From assembly GCA_965371855.1 (NCBI GenBank), contig CBDUZZ010000028.1, forward strand, positions 1 to 56,218: 56,218 nt of DNA, given 5' to 3'. The notes below the pieces were generated by a model, which worked only from the letters and a program-made list of their open reading frames with translations, was not told the DNA's origin and searched no databases. The stretch is from JAADEM01 sp965371855 (GTDB taxonomy: Bacteria; Bacteroidota; Bacteroidia; Bacteroidales; Marinilabiliaceae). The translations under genes and the position numbers were made by a program. The number at the start of each line of letters is the position of its first letter. Position 1 is the first letter of the stretch. Positions 5,977 to 14,469 of the stretch are shown one piece after another.

Positions 5977-6837
5977 ATGATAATATATAGCTTTTTGTTT
6001 TCATTTTTTTTAGTTGGGATAATAATAATTTTACCTATACTGATTTTTAAAATAAAGAGTGTACGAAAGGAAAATGAATTAGTCGAAAGTCCAATTGGTA
6101 TTCTCTTAAGTTGGTTTATAGCTTCTGTTCTGTATGGGTCTTTGATTTATTTTATTTTATCTAATCAAAACCCTTCTGACATCTTTCTCATTTTCATGAC
6201 TGTATTGTTAGTGTCTTTTTTTACAATGTATTCTTATTTTATTGCTCCAATTCTATTACTCTTATCAAAAAAAATAAAAAGAAATGATACTCTCGAATCT
6301 TGGATTAGTATAAACTTTAAACTAAACGTTAAAATTTATATTGTTAATACAAGTGTGCGCAATGCATATGCGGTTGGAATAATTCCTTTTTCGCGGATGA
6401 TCCTTTTGGGTAAACCAATTATTGATAATATGCTTGAAAATGATATAAAAGGAATCCTACTGCATGAATTAGGGCATACAAAAATGAAACACCTCCTTAA
6501 ATTGTTTAGTATAAATTTTGTAGCATGTATCGTATATGCAGTAATTCTGTTCCACATTTCCCCATATATCCTCGGATTAGTAAAATATGGAATCATAGGA
6601 GCAGCGATTAAAGGTTTATTTTTCGGATTACTTATATGGGGAGTCTCATATTATCAACGGAATATGGAATTATCTGCTGATATTTTTGCAGCCTCTAAGA
6701 TAGGGAAACTGCAATACATATCAACATTGAAAGACCTTTACAAATTAGTGTATGGCAAAAATGAGGATAGATGGAAAATTAACTATCCAACTTTGCAAAA
6801 AAGAATTGCTAATGTTTTTTCAAACACAAAAGAGTAG
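5977..6837 (+). CDS. M48 family membrane metalloprotease
   Basis: 286 aa. Two to three N-terminal helices (about 2-25, 42-62 and 70-98) precede the catalytic domain. The zinc site is HELGH at residues 163-167, with a third ligand E231 in ELSAD (231-235), and the conserved PTLQKRI motif lies near the C-terminus; all are hallmarks of M48 peptidases such as HtpX. Two further helices lie between them. It would cleave membrane or membrane-proximal peptides. It overlaps the next gene by 26 bp, so the two are translationally linked. Position after the Gly-rich peptide suggests it may mature that peptide; general membrane quality control is the alternative. Confidence 0.88.
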   Translation: MIIYSFLFSFFLVGIIIILPILIFKIKSVRKENELVESPIGILLSWFIASVLYGSLIYFILSNQNPSDIFLIFMTVLLVSFFTMYSYFIAPILLLLSKKIKRNDTLESWISINFKLNVKIYIVNTSVRNAYAVGIIPFSRMILLGKPIIDNMLENDIKGILLHELGHTKMKHLLKLFSINFVACIVYAVILFHISPYILGLVKYGIIGAAIKGLFFGLLIWGVSYYQRNMELSADIFAASKIGKLQYISTLKDLYKLVYGKNEDRWKINYPTLQKRIANVFSNTKE

Positions 6838-7345
6838 TTATAAACATACTTTCATTTGCTTAACAGTATGGATCGCAGGAGGCATTTTGTCTCTATTTGC
6901 GAATATTAGTATCAAAGAGAATAACTTAAATTCAAATTTGGATTTTCCATCTTTAATTCCAATAGGTTTAAATTTCGTTTTTCCGAGTATATTAATTAAC
7001 AATCTAATTATAGGACTAATATCTTCACTTTTGGGCTTCATAACTGGAGGATTCTTAACAATTGCTATTTTTCTATGGAATGGTTTTCTGCTTGGGTTAA
7101 TTTTAAGAGGGCTGTTAGCATCAGGTGGATCATTGCATCTTATTTTTCTTCATGGAAGTGTTGAGATTTGGGCATTTTGCCTATTTGGTTCAATCGGTCT
7201 GAGAAGCATATACTTTTATAAAGGATTATTAGTCCATAAAGTGTTTTCAAGCGAATTATTACCTCAACCAAGAGAATTTATTATGCCAATTATTCTATTA
7301 ACCATTGCAGCTTCTCTAGAAGCAATAATAATTGAACTAATTTGA
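6812..7345 (+). CDS. SpoIIM/DUF95 family membrane protein
   Basis: About 177 aa from ATG 6812, which overlaps the end of the M48 gene. A longer frame back to 6752 lies wholly within that gene, so I prefer 6812. About five helices; the family signatures are the FITGGF...LWNGFLLGLIL segment and HGSVEIWAFCLFGSIGLRSI near residues 110-140. SpoIIM/DUF95 proteins act in engulfment in sporulating Firmicutes and, in circular-bacteriocin clusters, in maturation or secretion of the peptide. In Bacteroidota they also occur outside such loci, so context decides. The next gene begins about 20 bp after this stop. Confidence 0.8.
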   Translation: MFFQTQKSSYKHTFICLTVWIAGGILSLFANISIKENNLNSNLDFPSLIPIGLNFVFPSILINNLIIGLISSLLGFITGGFLTIAIFLWNGFLLGLILRGLLASGGSLHLIFLHGSVEIWAFCLFGSIGLRSIYFYKGLLVHKVFSSELLPQPREFIMPIILLTIAASLEAIIIELI

Positions 7346-7365
7346 ATTTTATAATCTTCCATGCG

Positions 7366-7938
7366 ATGAAAAAAGAAATAATAATGACACTAAACATCAT
7401 AATCTTATACATCTCAATTACGATTATTTCAGCGATAGTAAAAGGAGAATTAATTTTTTCTTTTTTTGATACAAATACAATGACTATTACTCGGGTTAGT
7501 TTTTATCTTAGTACGGTTATTAGTGCATTATTTTCTTTTATAATAATGAATATAATTTTTATTGCAATATGGTTTTTTTTAGTAGTTATCAACTCCACTA
7601 TTTCTGTAATTAATTATTCCTCATCAATAAAATGGGTGGCAACCATGCTTATTTATAACGAGTTAATAAAGTTAATTTTAGCATTGGTTATTTTATATGA
7701 TGAAATCAATGAATTTGATGTGAGTATTTCTATTATTGACAATATAGAAAAAACATTTTGGTTTAAAGCATGCACAATAAGCGATATAATATTTTTAGTG
7801 CTTGGAGTTAGTGCCTTATTTATTGTTTTAAGATTATCAAATGAAACAAAAAAGCATGAGCCATATATTGCTGCAATTCTTGTATGCATCTTACTCATAG
7901 CAATCAACTCAAATATAATGAGCTTAGTATTTGGATAA
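7366..7938 (+). CDS. Polytopic membrane protein of unknown family
   Basis: About 190 aa from ATG 7366; an in-frame TTG at 7342 overlapping the previous stop is the less likely start. Five hydrophobic helices with few charged residues; the layout is reminiscent of Yip1-type membrane proteins, but I see no decisive motif. Its first ~80 residues have a hydrophobic pattern similar to the 86-aa proteins at 2547 and 4447, which may be truncated relatives. The stop is 3 bp before the start of the next gene, so M48, SpoIIM, this gene and the Wzy-like gene form one tight operon. Confidence 0.65.
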   Translation: MKKEIIMTLNIIILYISITIISAIVKGELIFSFFDTNTMTITRVSFYLSTVISALFSFIIMNIIFIAIWFFLVVINSTISVINYSSSIKWVATMLIYNELIKLILALVILYDEINEFDVSISIIDNIEKTFWFKACTISDIIFLVLGVSALFIVLRLSNETKKHEPYIAAILVCILLIAINSNIMSLVFG

Positions 7939-7941
7939 CCA

Positions 7942-10362
7942 ATGAATGATTTTTTAAAAAAGATTTTTTTTTACTCGTTTTCAACAGTATACGCAATTTT
8001 TATTATTCTGTCATTCTGTTTTAACAACTCAGCCGGGCTTATATTAGGAATCTTTGCAATTATATTTATATTTTTCAAGATTCAAAAAAAAGGCAATATT
8101 CAATTTCATCCAATTGATTTTGTTGTTTTAGGCTTACTCTCAATCGAATTTATTGCGGGTCTTTTCAATACTCACGATATATATGCTAAGACCTACCTGT
8201 TCGGCCTATTTTTTAATGTGTTGATTTATTTTATCATCCGAATTTTTATTCAAAAGAAAAAACAAGAAAACTGGTTTAACAGCATTTTGGCCGGCTTTGT
8301 AATATTATTGGCAATATTAACTATTGGCTCATTTTACTTCTTTAAATTTACTATCGAATATGAAGGTTTTACCGATCTGGTCAACTTTAAAAGCATGTTC
8401 ACCCCTTTGGGGTTTTTGCTGAACGACTGGGCTACCATCCTGTTGCTTGCCTCTTCGTTTGTATTGTTGGCTCTTGTTCAATCGCGCTTTAACACTCTAT
8501 GGTTTTGGGTACTCATTGCAGGATTAGGAGCTGTTTTAATGAGCATTGTTTTTTCATTTTCCAGAGGGGCTTATCTTTCAGTATTATTGGGATTGTTTGT
8601 ATTCTTTTGTTTTACTATTATTTTTCGGGTAGTAAGATTTAAGCAACTGCTGTATTTTTTTATCGGAACAGCTTTGCTGCTTACATTAACAGCTCTGCCT
8701 GTAAAAAAAGAGTTTATTACCACCATGGGTCTGTCAGGTACTACCTCGCAGGCACGAAGTACTATGGGCAGGATTGAATTATGGAAAGCCGCTTTTCAAC
8801 TGATTCGAGAAGAACCATTAACAGGGGTTGGTAATGGACGGTTTTCCCTACGTGCCAACCCATACCTGGCCAAATGCGAAGATGCCACCTTTACAGGCAG
8901 AGCCACCAATAGCTATCTTCAACTAATGGCAGAAAAAGGAATTGTAGGTTTTATTCCCTGGTTTGTTTTAATAAGTTTGCTATTATTGGTACTATTTCGA
9001 TTAATCAGAAAGCGTGATGAAAACAGATTATCGGCCTTAGTCCTTTTTTCAGTTTTTATTGCAGTATTGTTCCGGGAACTCACTTTTTCCACTTTTTTTG
9101 AGAAGCAGCAGATGCAATTATTTTTTTTCATCCTTGCTGCACTAATTATCAATAATGAAAATAAAACAAAATCACGGTTTTTGCTGCCCCGGTTATTTTT
9201 ACCCATATTTCTATTCCTAATGTTTATCATCTCTGGAAGTTTTGTGGTAATGTATAAAATTTCAAACAAAAAGAACAATGCCTTTATCCAAGAATTTAAG
9301 GAGGGAAATTACGGAGTTGCGCTTAAATCAATATCAGAAGCAATCCGGTTCAACCCGGAAAATCCTTTACTACTTGCTAACAAAGGCTTCTTGCTGAATG
9401 AGATTCTGGAACAAGACAACCTAAGCAAACCTGACAATAAAGAAAATGCCTTAGCTTATTACCGGAAGGCTGTCAGGCATTCCCCTTTTGATTCGTATTT
9501 ACAGCACAACCTGGCCTGGCTTCATTCTGTTTGTGGGAAACCCGACAGCGCTGAATATCATCAACAGAAAGCATGTGAGTTATCGGCAAATACGGCTATG
9601 TTCCACCTCGGCAATTGTAAACCCACAGCAAAAGAGTTACCCCATGGTTTAAACTGGAAAAGACTACAAAAAGCCATCCGCTTATCGCCAGATATACTGG
9701 ATGCTGAACTTCCCAAAGATTTACAGGCTCAGTTTCCTGACAGTCTCCATAAAATACTGGACAATTTGGTTGAAAGCATGTTGCTGAAAATTAAAACGGA
9801 TGATAGCCCAGTTATTAAAAGCCGTTTGGCAAAAATAGAATTGCATTTAGGAAACACCATTACTGCTATGAAACTTTTTGAGGTTGTTGTAGCACAATTA
9901 CCCAACTTAGACCGTCCGTGGTATTACATGGGAATGATTAAGCTAGCACAAAAAGACACGACGAATTTTATAAAATATCTTAACAGGGCAATTTTACTTG
10001 ATTCAAGAGACTATCTCTATACTCAAGCATTAGGTGATTTTCATTATCAGCAAAATAAAGAGAGGGATGCTATATATTATTATAAAAATGCTCTGTTCAA
10101 CTATTGCAACATGTACACTCACCATGCACTAATTGCCCCTAAATGGTACGGATACAAAACATTGCCAAACGATATTTTACCACACAACATGCTCGAATCC
10201 ACAAAACCATATATGAATAAAACAGAAGTTTGCAGTAAATTAGTTGAACTATATAGTAGCTTGGGGCAAATTAGAGAGAGCAATTTGGTTAAAAGATATA
10301 ATAATAATGAGATATCAATATATCTGCTTTTTAAAGAGCTGAATAACCGTAATAATTATTAA
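7942..10362 (+). CDS. O-antigen ligase/Wzy-like membrane protein with TPR domain
   Basis: 806 aa. The N-terminal ~440 residues hold about 12 helices and a large loop with GRIELWKAAFQLIREEPLTG and GVGNGRF, the usual signature of the Wzy_C/O-antigen ligase family. From about residue 445 the protein becomes soluble and helical with TPR-like units (KEGNYGVALKSISEAIRFNP, ENALAYYRKAVRHSPFD, FIKYLNRAILLDSRDY). Such proteins transfer or polymerise glycans on the outer face of the inner membrane; the TPR part would bind a partner. It starts 3 bp after the previous gene, so it is part of the M48-SpoIIM operon, an unexpected pairing. Confidence 0.82.
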   Translation: MNDFLKKIFFYSFSTVYAIFIILSFCFNNSAGLILGIFAIIFIFFKIQKKGNIQFHPIDFVVLGLLSIEFIAGLFNTHDIYAKTYLFGLFFNVLIYFIIRIFIQKKKQENWFNSILAGFVILLAILTIGSFYFFKFTIEYEGFTDLVNFKSMFTPLGFLLNDWATILLLASSFVLLALVQSRFNTLWFWVLIAGLGAVLMSIVFSFSRGAYLSVLLGLFVFFCFTIIFRVVRFKQLLYFFIGTALLLTLTALPVKKEFITTMGLSGTTSQARSTMGRIELWKAAFQLIREEPLTGVGNGRFSLRANPYLAKCEDATFTGRATNSYLQLMAEKGIVGFIPWFVLISLLLLVLFRLIRKRDENRLSALVLFSVFIAVLFRELTFSTFFEKQQMQLFFFILAALIINNENKTKSRFLLPRLFLPIFLFLMFIISGSFVVMYKISNKKNNAFIQEFKEGNYGVALKSISEAIRFNPENPLLLANKGFLLNEILEQDNLSKPDNKENALAYYRKAVRHSPFDSYLQHNLAWLHSVCGKPDSAEYHQQKACELSANTAMFHLGNCKPTAKELPHGLNWKRLQKAIRLSPDILDAELPKDLQAQFPDSLHKILDNLVESMLLKIKTDDSPVIKSRLAKIELHLGNTITAMKLFEVVVAQLPNLDRPWYYMGMIKLAQKDTTNFIKYLNRAILLDSRDYLYTQALGDFHYQQNKERDAIYYYKNALFNYCNMYTHHALIAPKWYGYKTLPNDILPHNMLESTKPYMNKTEVCSKLVELYSSLGQIRESNLVKRYNNNEISIYLLFKELNNRNNY

Positions 10363-10452
10363 TTATGTAAAACAAAATCAAATCCTACAACTATTCTCCG
10401 TGGAAATCAAAAAAGTTAACAAAAAATTATTTAAGCCTTATAACCCCTGCCC

Positions 10453-12087
10453 ATGAAACTCCTGAATAAATTCATCTTGCCGGTTTTGCTAATTGCTGTT
10501 ATCATTCTGATTATCCGGCACAGCACGAGAAACAGTTCTGAAAACAAATCTACTGCTGAGAACAGACTGGAGTACACATTGCAACTTGCAGGTACTAACA
10601 GAGTTGAACTGGAAAAGGTGTTAACCCATTTTGAGAATGATTCGTTAAAACACGAGGCTGCACTTTTTCTTATAGAAAACATGGCTGATTGCAGAGAAGA
10701 AAAATGGCAATGTTACCGAAACGGTCAACCCGACAGCACCTTTTCCTTAAGGTCATTTAAAAACCAATACGATGCCCGCCCTTATATGGATTCACTAAAC
10801 ATTGGATACAGGCAGGTGGCTACTATCACCGATTGTTCCGTAATTAGCTCCGGCTTTCTTATTGAGCATATCGAAAGGGCATTCGGGCTTTGGCAGAGAC
10901 CCGATAATCAATACCTCAGTTTTGATGATTTTAAAGAGACGCTGCTCCCGTACAGAACAGCTACTGAAAAGCTGGAGAACAACTACCAATATATTGCCAC
11001 AAAATATGATACTCTATTTAAAGCAACGTATCCGGACAAAAAGCTGGAAGCTACAGTTCACATTAACAACCAACTGAAAAAGGAGATAAAATGGAATTCA
11101 CGCATGTTGCTTTATCCGGGCAGTTTATCATGCATTGAAATGGACAGCCTGAAATCCGGCCATTGCGAACACCTGGTTAATTACGGGCTAAAAGTATTTC
11201 GGACGGCAGGCATTGCCATGGGTAATGATTTTGTGCCGGCATGGGGCAACGAAGATGCAGGCCATGCATGGAATGTTCTTTACCTTAAAAACAAAAAAAT
11301 ACCTTTTGCCGCATGTGGCGATAATCCACTGGAGTTTCCTTTTTATTGGAGAGCTCCAAAGATATTCCGATGCACTTATCAATTTCAAAATGGAGGAATA
11401 TGGGCATATAAAAACAAACATCAGGAAGTACCTGTCGAGTTAAGCGACCAACACCATATTGATGTAACTTCTCAATATTACAAAACCATCACACTTAACA
11501 TACCCCTAAAACACAAACCTCCCAAAAATGATAATTGCGCCTTTTTGTGCGTGTACAACAACAATGGTTGGCGCCCGGTAGATTGGGGGAAAATAAACCG
11601 GAAAAAGAATACTGCTCTCTTTTCCAATGTGAACGATAGTTTGCTGTATTGCGTGATGTACTACAACTGGATGAGGCTAAAGCCTGCCACTTTGCCCTTT
11701 TGGGTGGCTTCTGCAGATTCCATTCACTTCCTTGAACCAAATGAGAACAATGTTACTTTAACGCGAATTTTCGACTACAATTATTTCCAATGGAATACCA
11801 CCCAGCCTGATAGGGAATATGAATTAATGATATGGGAAAACGAATGGAAACCGGTAGGTAAAGCTTTTGCATATCCGTGCTACCGAAAAGGCAATGAATG
11901 GATTAAATTCGAAAACACAGATACAATAATAGAAAAAAAAGTTAAATACTTTATTGATTTTAATAACATACCTGCCAACGGATTATACTGGCTCACGGCC
12001 GATGAACGGCCGTTTTGGATGGTAAACGGCAAAATGATTAGGCGGTTTCCTTGTAAAGCATATATTCATAAAAAGCTCATTAAATAA
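10453..12087 (+). CDS. Transglutaminase-like domain protein
   Basis: 544 aa. An N-terminal hydrophobic anchor (residues 5-22) leaves the rest outside the cytoplasm. A transglutaminase-like core is visible: SGHCEHLVNY (C238), GHAWNV (H271) and CGDNP (D290) supply the Cys-His-Asp triad with normal spacing. Residues 340-544 form a beta-rich region without a name I can assign. Bacterial members act as cysteine proteases, peptide-bond-forming enzymes or inactive scaffolds. It is 90 bp downstream of the Wzy-like gene on the same strand and may be the last gene of that operon. Confidence 0.75.
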   Translation: MKLLNKFILPVLLIAVIILIIRHSTRNSSENKSTAENRLEYTLQLAGTNRVELEKVLTHFENDSLKHEAALFLIENMADCREEKWQCYRNGQPDSTFSLRSFKNQYDARPYMDSLNIGYRQVATITDCSVISSGFLIEHIERAFGLWQRPDNQYLSFDDFKETLLPYRTATEKLENNYQYIATKYDTLFKATYPDKKLEATVHINNQLKKEIKWNSRMLLYPGSLSCIEMDSLKSGHCEHLVNYGLKVFRTAGIAMGNDFVPAWGNEDAGHAWNVLYLKNKKIPFAACGDNPLEFPFYWRAPKIFRCTYQFQNGGIWAYKNKHQEVPVELSDQHHIDVTSQYYKTITLNIPLKHKPPKNDNCAFLCVYNNNGWRPVDWGKINRKKNTALFSNVNDSLLYCVMYYNWMRLKPATLPFWVASADSIHFLEPNENNVTLTRIFDYNYFQWNTTQPDREYELMIWENEWKPVGKAFAYPCYRKGNEWIKFENTDTIIEKKVKYFIDFNNIPANGLYWLTADERPFWMVNGKMIRRFPCKAYIHKKLIK

Positions 12088-12102
12088 GCTAAAAGCTTTT
12101 TT
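12070..12102 (+). terminator. Probable terminator after transglutaminase gene
   Basis: Arms AAAAAGCT and AGCTTTTT with a T-run span the stop codon at 12087. It lies between convergent genes. Confidence 0.45.
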
Positions 12103-12123
12103 GTTGCATTTATCCTCTTGTAT

Positions 12124-13407
12124 TCATAAGCTATCGTTTCTGTCAACATCTCTATAAATATGTAGTAGTTTTTTAGCATCCGGATGTTCAGGAGTTTTTA
12201 TTTTTATTTCATTCAGCAATAACAAAGCCGCTTTGGTAACCGGTACTTTTTGCAGCATATCATTATGAACATAATTCAAATATTTAACAACTTTAAAAGC
12301 ATTAAATAACTCAAAGAAACGCTTATTAAAAACTTCATTGGACGCACAGTTATTATTCAAATGAGTAAGTTCATCATAAAAACCGTCTTGAATTAAAAAG
12401 TTTTTTAATCTTTTTGGCAGACTATCAACGCATATTTCAAAGTCATTCTTTGATATTTTATATAGAGTCGCACTTTTCTCAAAAAGCTTTTTCAAATCGT
12501 GAAAAGCCAAAAGATTATATGTCAAGTACTCTGTTTTCTCTTCAACCATCCTTTTAACAGAAGGTCCTGTCCCAAAAGGGACTCTTGATGAAGGGCGTGC
12601 AGACGGATACACACATGTACTATTTAACTCACCGTAGCCACCCATTTGCACAACCTTTTGTATCAGGTAAAAGTCTTCTCCTGCCTGCTTACGAGGCATG
12701 CCTCCGGCTCTTACATATTGAGATGCCCGTATAGCAAAGCTTGAACCAACAGTATAAAAAGCGTATGGAAATCCTGTTTCATGCAAAGCCGTTTTATAAT
12801 ATCTCAGATGCAATTCATATTGTTCAATGGCTTTATATAAACCGGAGTCCAGGTCGCCGGCCAAAGGGTGCTCAAAATAGATACTGCACCCCATATTTTC
12901 ATCTACAGAAAAATACTTTTCTATCTCTTCAAAATAGTTGGGAGCTACCGGACTATCAGCATCAAGTGAAACAATAACACCACCATATTTATCTTTGTTT
13001 AAATATCTTAATACTGCCTGATCCATCCCCGCCTTACGTGCATATCCAACCCCAAAATGTTTTTTCTTTATACTAAATTCTCTAACCGGAATAAAATTTA
13101 TTCTTGAACTGTTGTTCTTTTCCGAGAAAGCTTTTATCTGTCTGTATAGTTCTTCTTGTTTATTTATCACATCAGCAGAAGCTGCTTCAGAAGCATTTAT
13201 TACAATAAACACCTCTATTTTTGTAGTTACCACATTTGCATTAAACAACGAGTTTATACAAAAAAAGATGTAATCTTCCTCCAGGTATGCCGGTATAACA
13301 ACAATAATACCAACATCATTGAGATTAACGTCATGTATGCGATCAATAATCTTTTGACGATAAATATATTTGCTGAATACTCCGGAAAATGAATATTTTG
13401 ATACCAT
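12124..13407 (-). CDS. Glycosyltransferase family 2 protein
   Basis: 427 aa from the ATG at 13407 (a GTG two codons upstream is possible). GT-A fold: GIIVVIPAYLEEDYI at the nucleotide-binding strand, the metal-binding motif SLDADSP, then GSSFAIRASQYVRAGGMPRKQAGEDFYL, which carries the acceptor-side ED motif. The C-terminal ~120 residues are helical with no transmembrane segment, so it is probably cytoplasmic or peripheral. It transfers a sugar to an unknown acceptor. It is convergent with the transglutaminase gene and stands alone on the minus strand. Confidence 0.85.
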   Translation of the reverse strand: MVSKYSFSGVFSKYIYRQKIIDRIHDVNLNDVGIIVVIPAYLEEDYIFFCINSLFNANVVTTKIEVFIVINASEAASADVINKQEELYRQIKAFSEKNNSSRINFIPVREFSIKKKHFGVGYARKAGMDQAVLRYLNKDKYGGVIVSLDADSPVAPNYFEEIEKYFSVDENMGCSIYFEHPLAGDLDSGLYKAIEQYELHLRYYKTALHETGFPYAFYTVGSSFAIRASQYVRAGGMPRKQAGEDFYLIQKVVQMGGYGELNSTCVYPSARPSSRVPFGTGPSVKRMVEEKTEYLTYNLLAFHDLKKLFEKSATLYKISKNDFEICVDSLPKRLKNFLIQDGFYDELTHLNNNCASNEVFNKRFFELFNAFKVVKYLNYVHNDMLQKVPVTKAALLLLNEIKIKTPEHPDAKKLLHIYRDVDRNDSL

Positions 13408-13521
13408 AAACACTTGTAACTAATCAGTATTAAAGATTCAAAGCTAATGATAAGATGTCATTTCAAAAACTTCAGCATCACAAAATAGTATTTAGTGTCT
13501 GCAATAAAACATGAAACGAAT

Positions 13522-13603
13522 CGTCATTGCGAGGACAATAGGACGAAGCAATCTATTGATATTCAGTAGAGATTGCTTCACTCGTACCTCGTTCGCAATG
13601 ACG
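13522..13603. repeat. Palindromic extragenic repeat
   Basis: An 82-bp imperfect palindrome. The ends CGTCATTGCGAGG and CGTTCGCAATGACG and the inner GAAGCAATCT/AGATTGCTTC arms match a repeat type I know to be widespread between genes in Bacteroidota and other phyla. It occupies the gap 13408-13700 between two minus-strand genes. Confidence 0.75.
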
Positions 13604-13646
13604 CAAACCTCTAAATTTGATAGTTTTCTTGCATACACTATTTAGC

Positions 13647-13682
13647 AAAAAAAAGCAGAAACCTTTTAGATTCCTGCTTTTT
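13647..13682 (-). terminator. Terminator of the OmpH-like gene
   Basis: Read on the minus strand, arms AAAAAGCAG and CTGCTTTT with a 15-nt loop are followed by a run of T. It starts 18 bp after the stop of the gene at 13701-14309. Confidence 0.75.
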
Positions 13683-13700
13683 ATAAAATAATGCAATCTC

Positions 13701-14309
13701 TTATTTCTTCCCGGTTTTATAACGTGCATTTAAAGCATCAACAATATCATTAGTAACATCAACACCATCTACACTATAAAGAATATTGTCTCCCATGGTA
13801 TTACTTAATATCACTTTATACCCATTTTCTTCATTATACACCTTCAGATAATTAATTAATGAATCTCTTAATTCACCATTAATTCGGTTTTGTTCAGCCA
13901 TCAATTCATTGGTCAAGCGAGTATTCAAATCCTGCAGATCCTTATTCCCTTTAGTTAAACGCTGTTCCTCATTTTGTGCCCTTTCAAGACTCAAATAACC
14001 ATTATTTTGCAATTTCCGCTGATGTTCCATTAAATCCTGCTGGAAAATTTTTGCTTTTTCATTGAAATCGGCTCTGGAATCTTCCTCCTTACCCAACATC
14101 TGTTCTTTGAGCAACTTTGCATACTCATATTTTATTAATAATGAATCTGTATTAATAAATGCTAACGGGAAATCTGAAGCACTTTGTACAACTTCACCAT
14201 CTCCGGAATCATCTCCATCCCGACCCCCCTGATTACTAAACTGTAAAACAAACAACACAACAACAGCAATAAGTAAAACGCTGTTAAGAACCACTGATAA
14301 ATTTTTCAT
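13701..14309 (-). CDS. OmpH/Skp family periplasmic chaperone-like protein
   Basis: 202 aa. Residues 5-23 form a signal anchor, then an acidic, Gly-rich linker (GGRDGDDSGDGE). Next comes an OmpH/Skp domain: FINTDSLLIKYEYAKLL, a long coiled-coil arm (about residues 75-150) rich in Glu, Lys and Gln, and a closing strand YKVILSNTMGDNILYS. Skp-type chaperones hold unfolded outer-membrane proteins in the periplasm. It lies downstream of PorP/SprF and the giant adhesin on the same strand, so it may help deliver those envelope proteins. Confidence 0.85.
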   Translation of the reverse strand: MKNLSVVLNSVLLIAVVVLFVLQFSNQGGRDGDDSGDGEVVQSASDFPLAFINTDSLLIKYEYAKLLKEQMLGKEEDSRADFNEKAKIFQQDLMEHQRKLQNNGYLSLERAQNEEQRLTKGNKDLQDLNTRLTNELMAEQNRINGELRDSLINYLKVYNEENGYKVILSNTMGDNILYSVDGVDVTNDIVDALNARYKTGKK

Positions 14310-14349
14310 ACTCTATTAATGAAATTTAAACTGTTTAATTAACGAAGAG

Positions 14350-14357
14350 CAAATATA
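14350..14357 (-). promoter_or_regulatory. -7 box TATATTTG upstream of OmpH-like gene
   Basis: On the minus strand TATATTTG lies 41 bp before the start codon. It matches the TAnnTTTG consensus, but the -33 region is only T-rich. Confidence 0.45.
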
Positions 14358-14469
14358 ATTGATTACCCAATATATAAAAACTAATAAATTAGATTTTTAC
14401 AATAACCACCCAACAAACAAGCCTTATAGTTTTGGTTTTATGGATATTATGCGAATTATGAAATAAATG

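Noticed and set aside
6752..6811. Upstream start of the SpoIIM protein
   Set aside because: The 20 extra residues lie entirely in the M48 coding sequence and are not hydrophobic or family-like.
12124..13407. GT2 enzyme as a bacteriocin glycosyltransferase
   Set aside because: It is on the opposite strand, convergent with the peptide region and its operon, and has no feature linking it to peptides.
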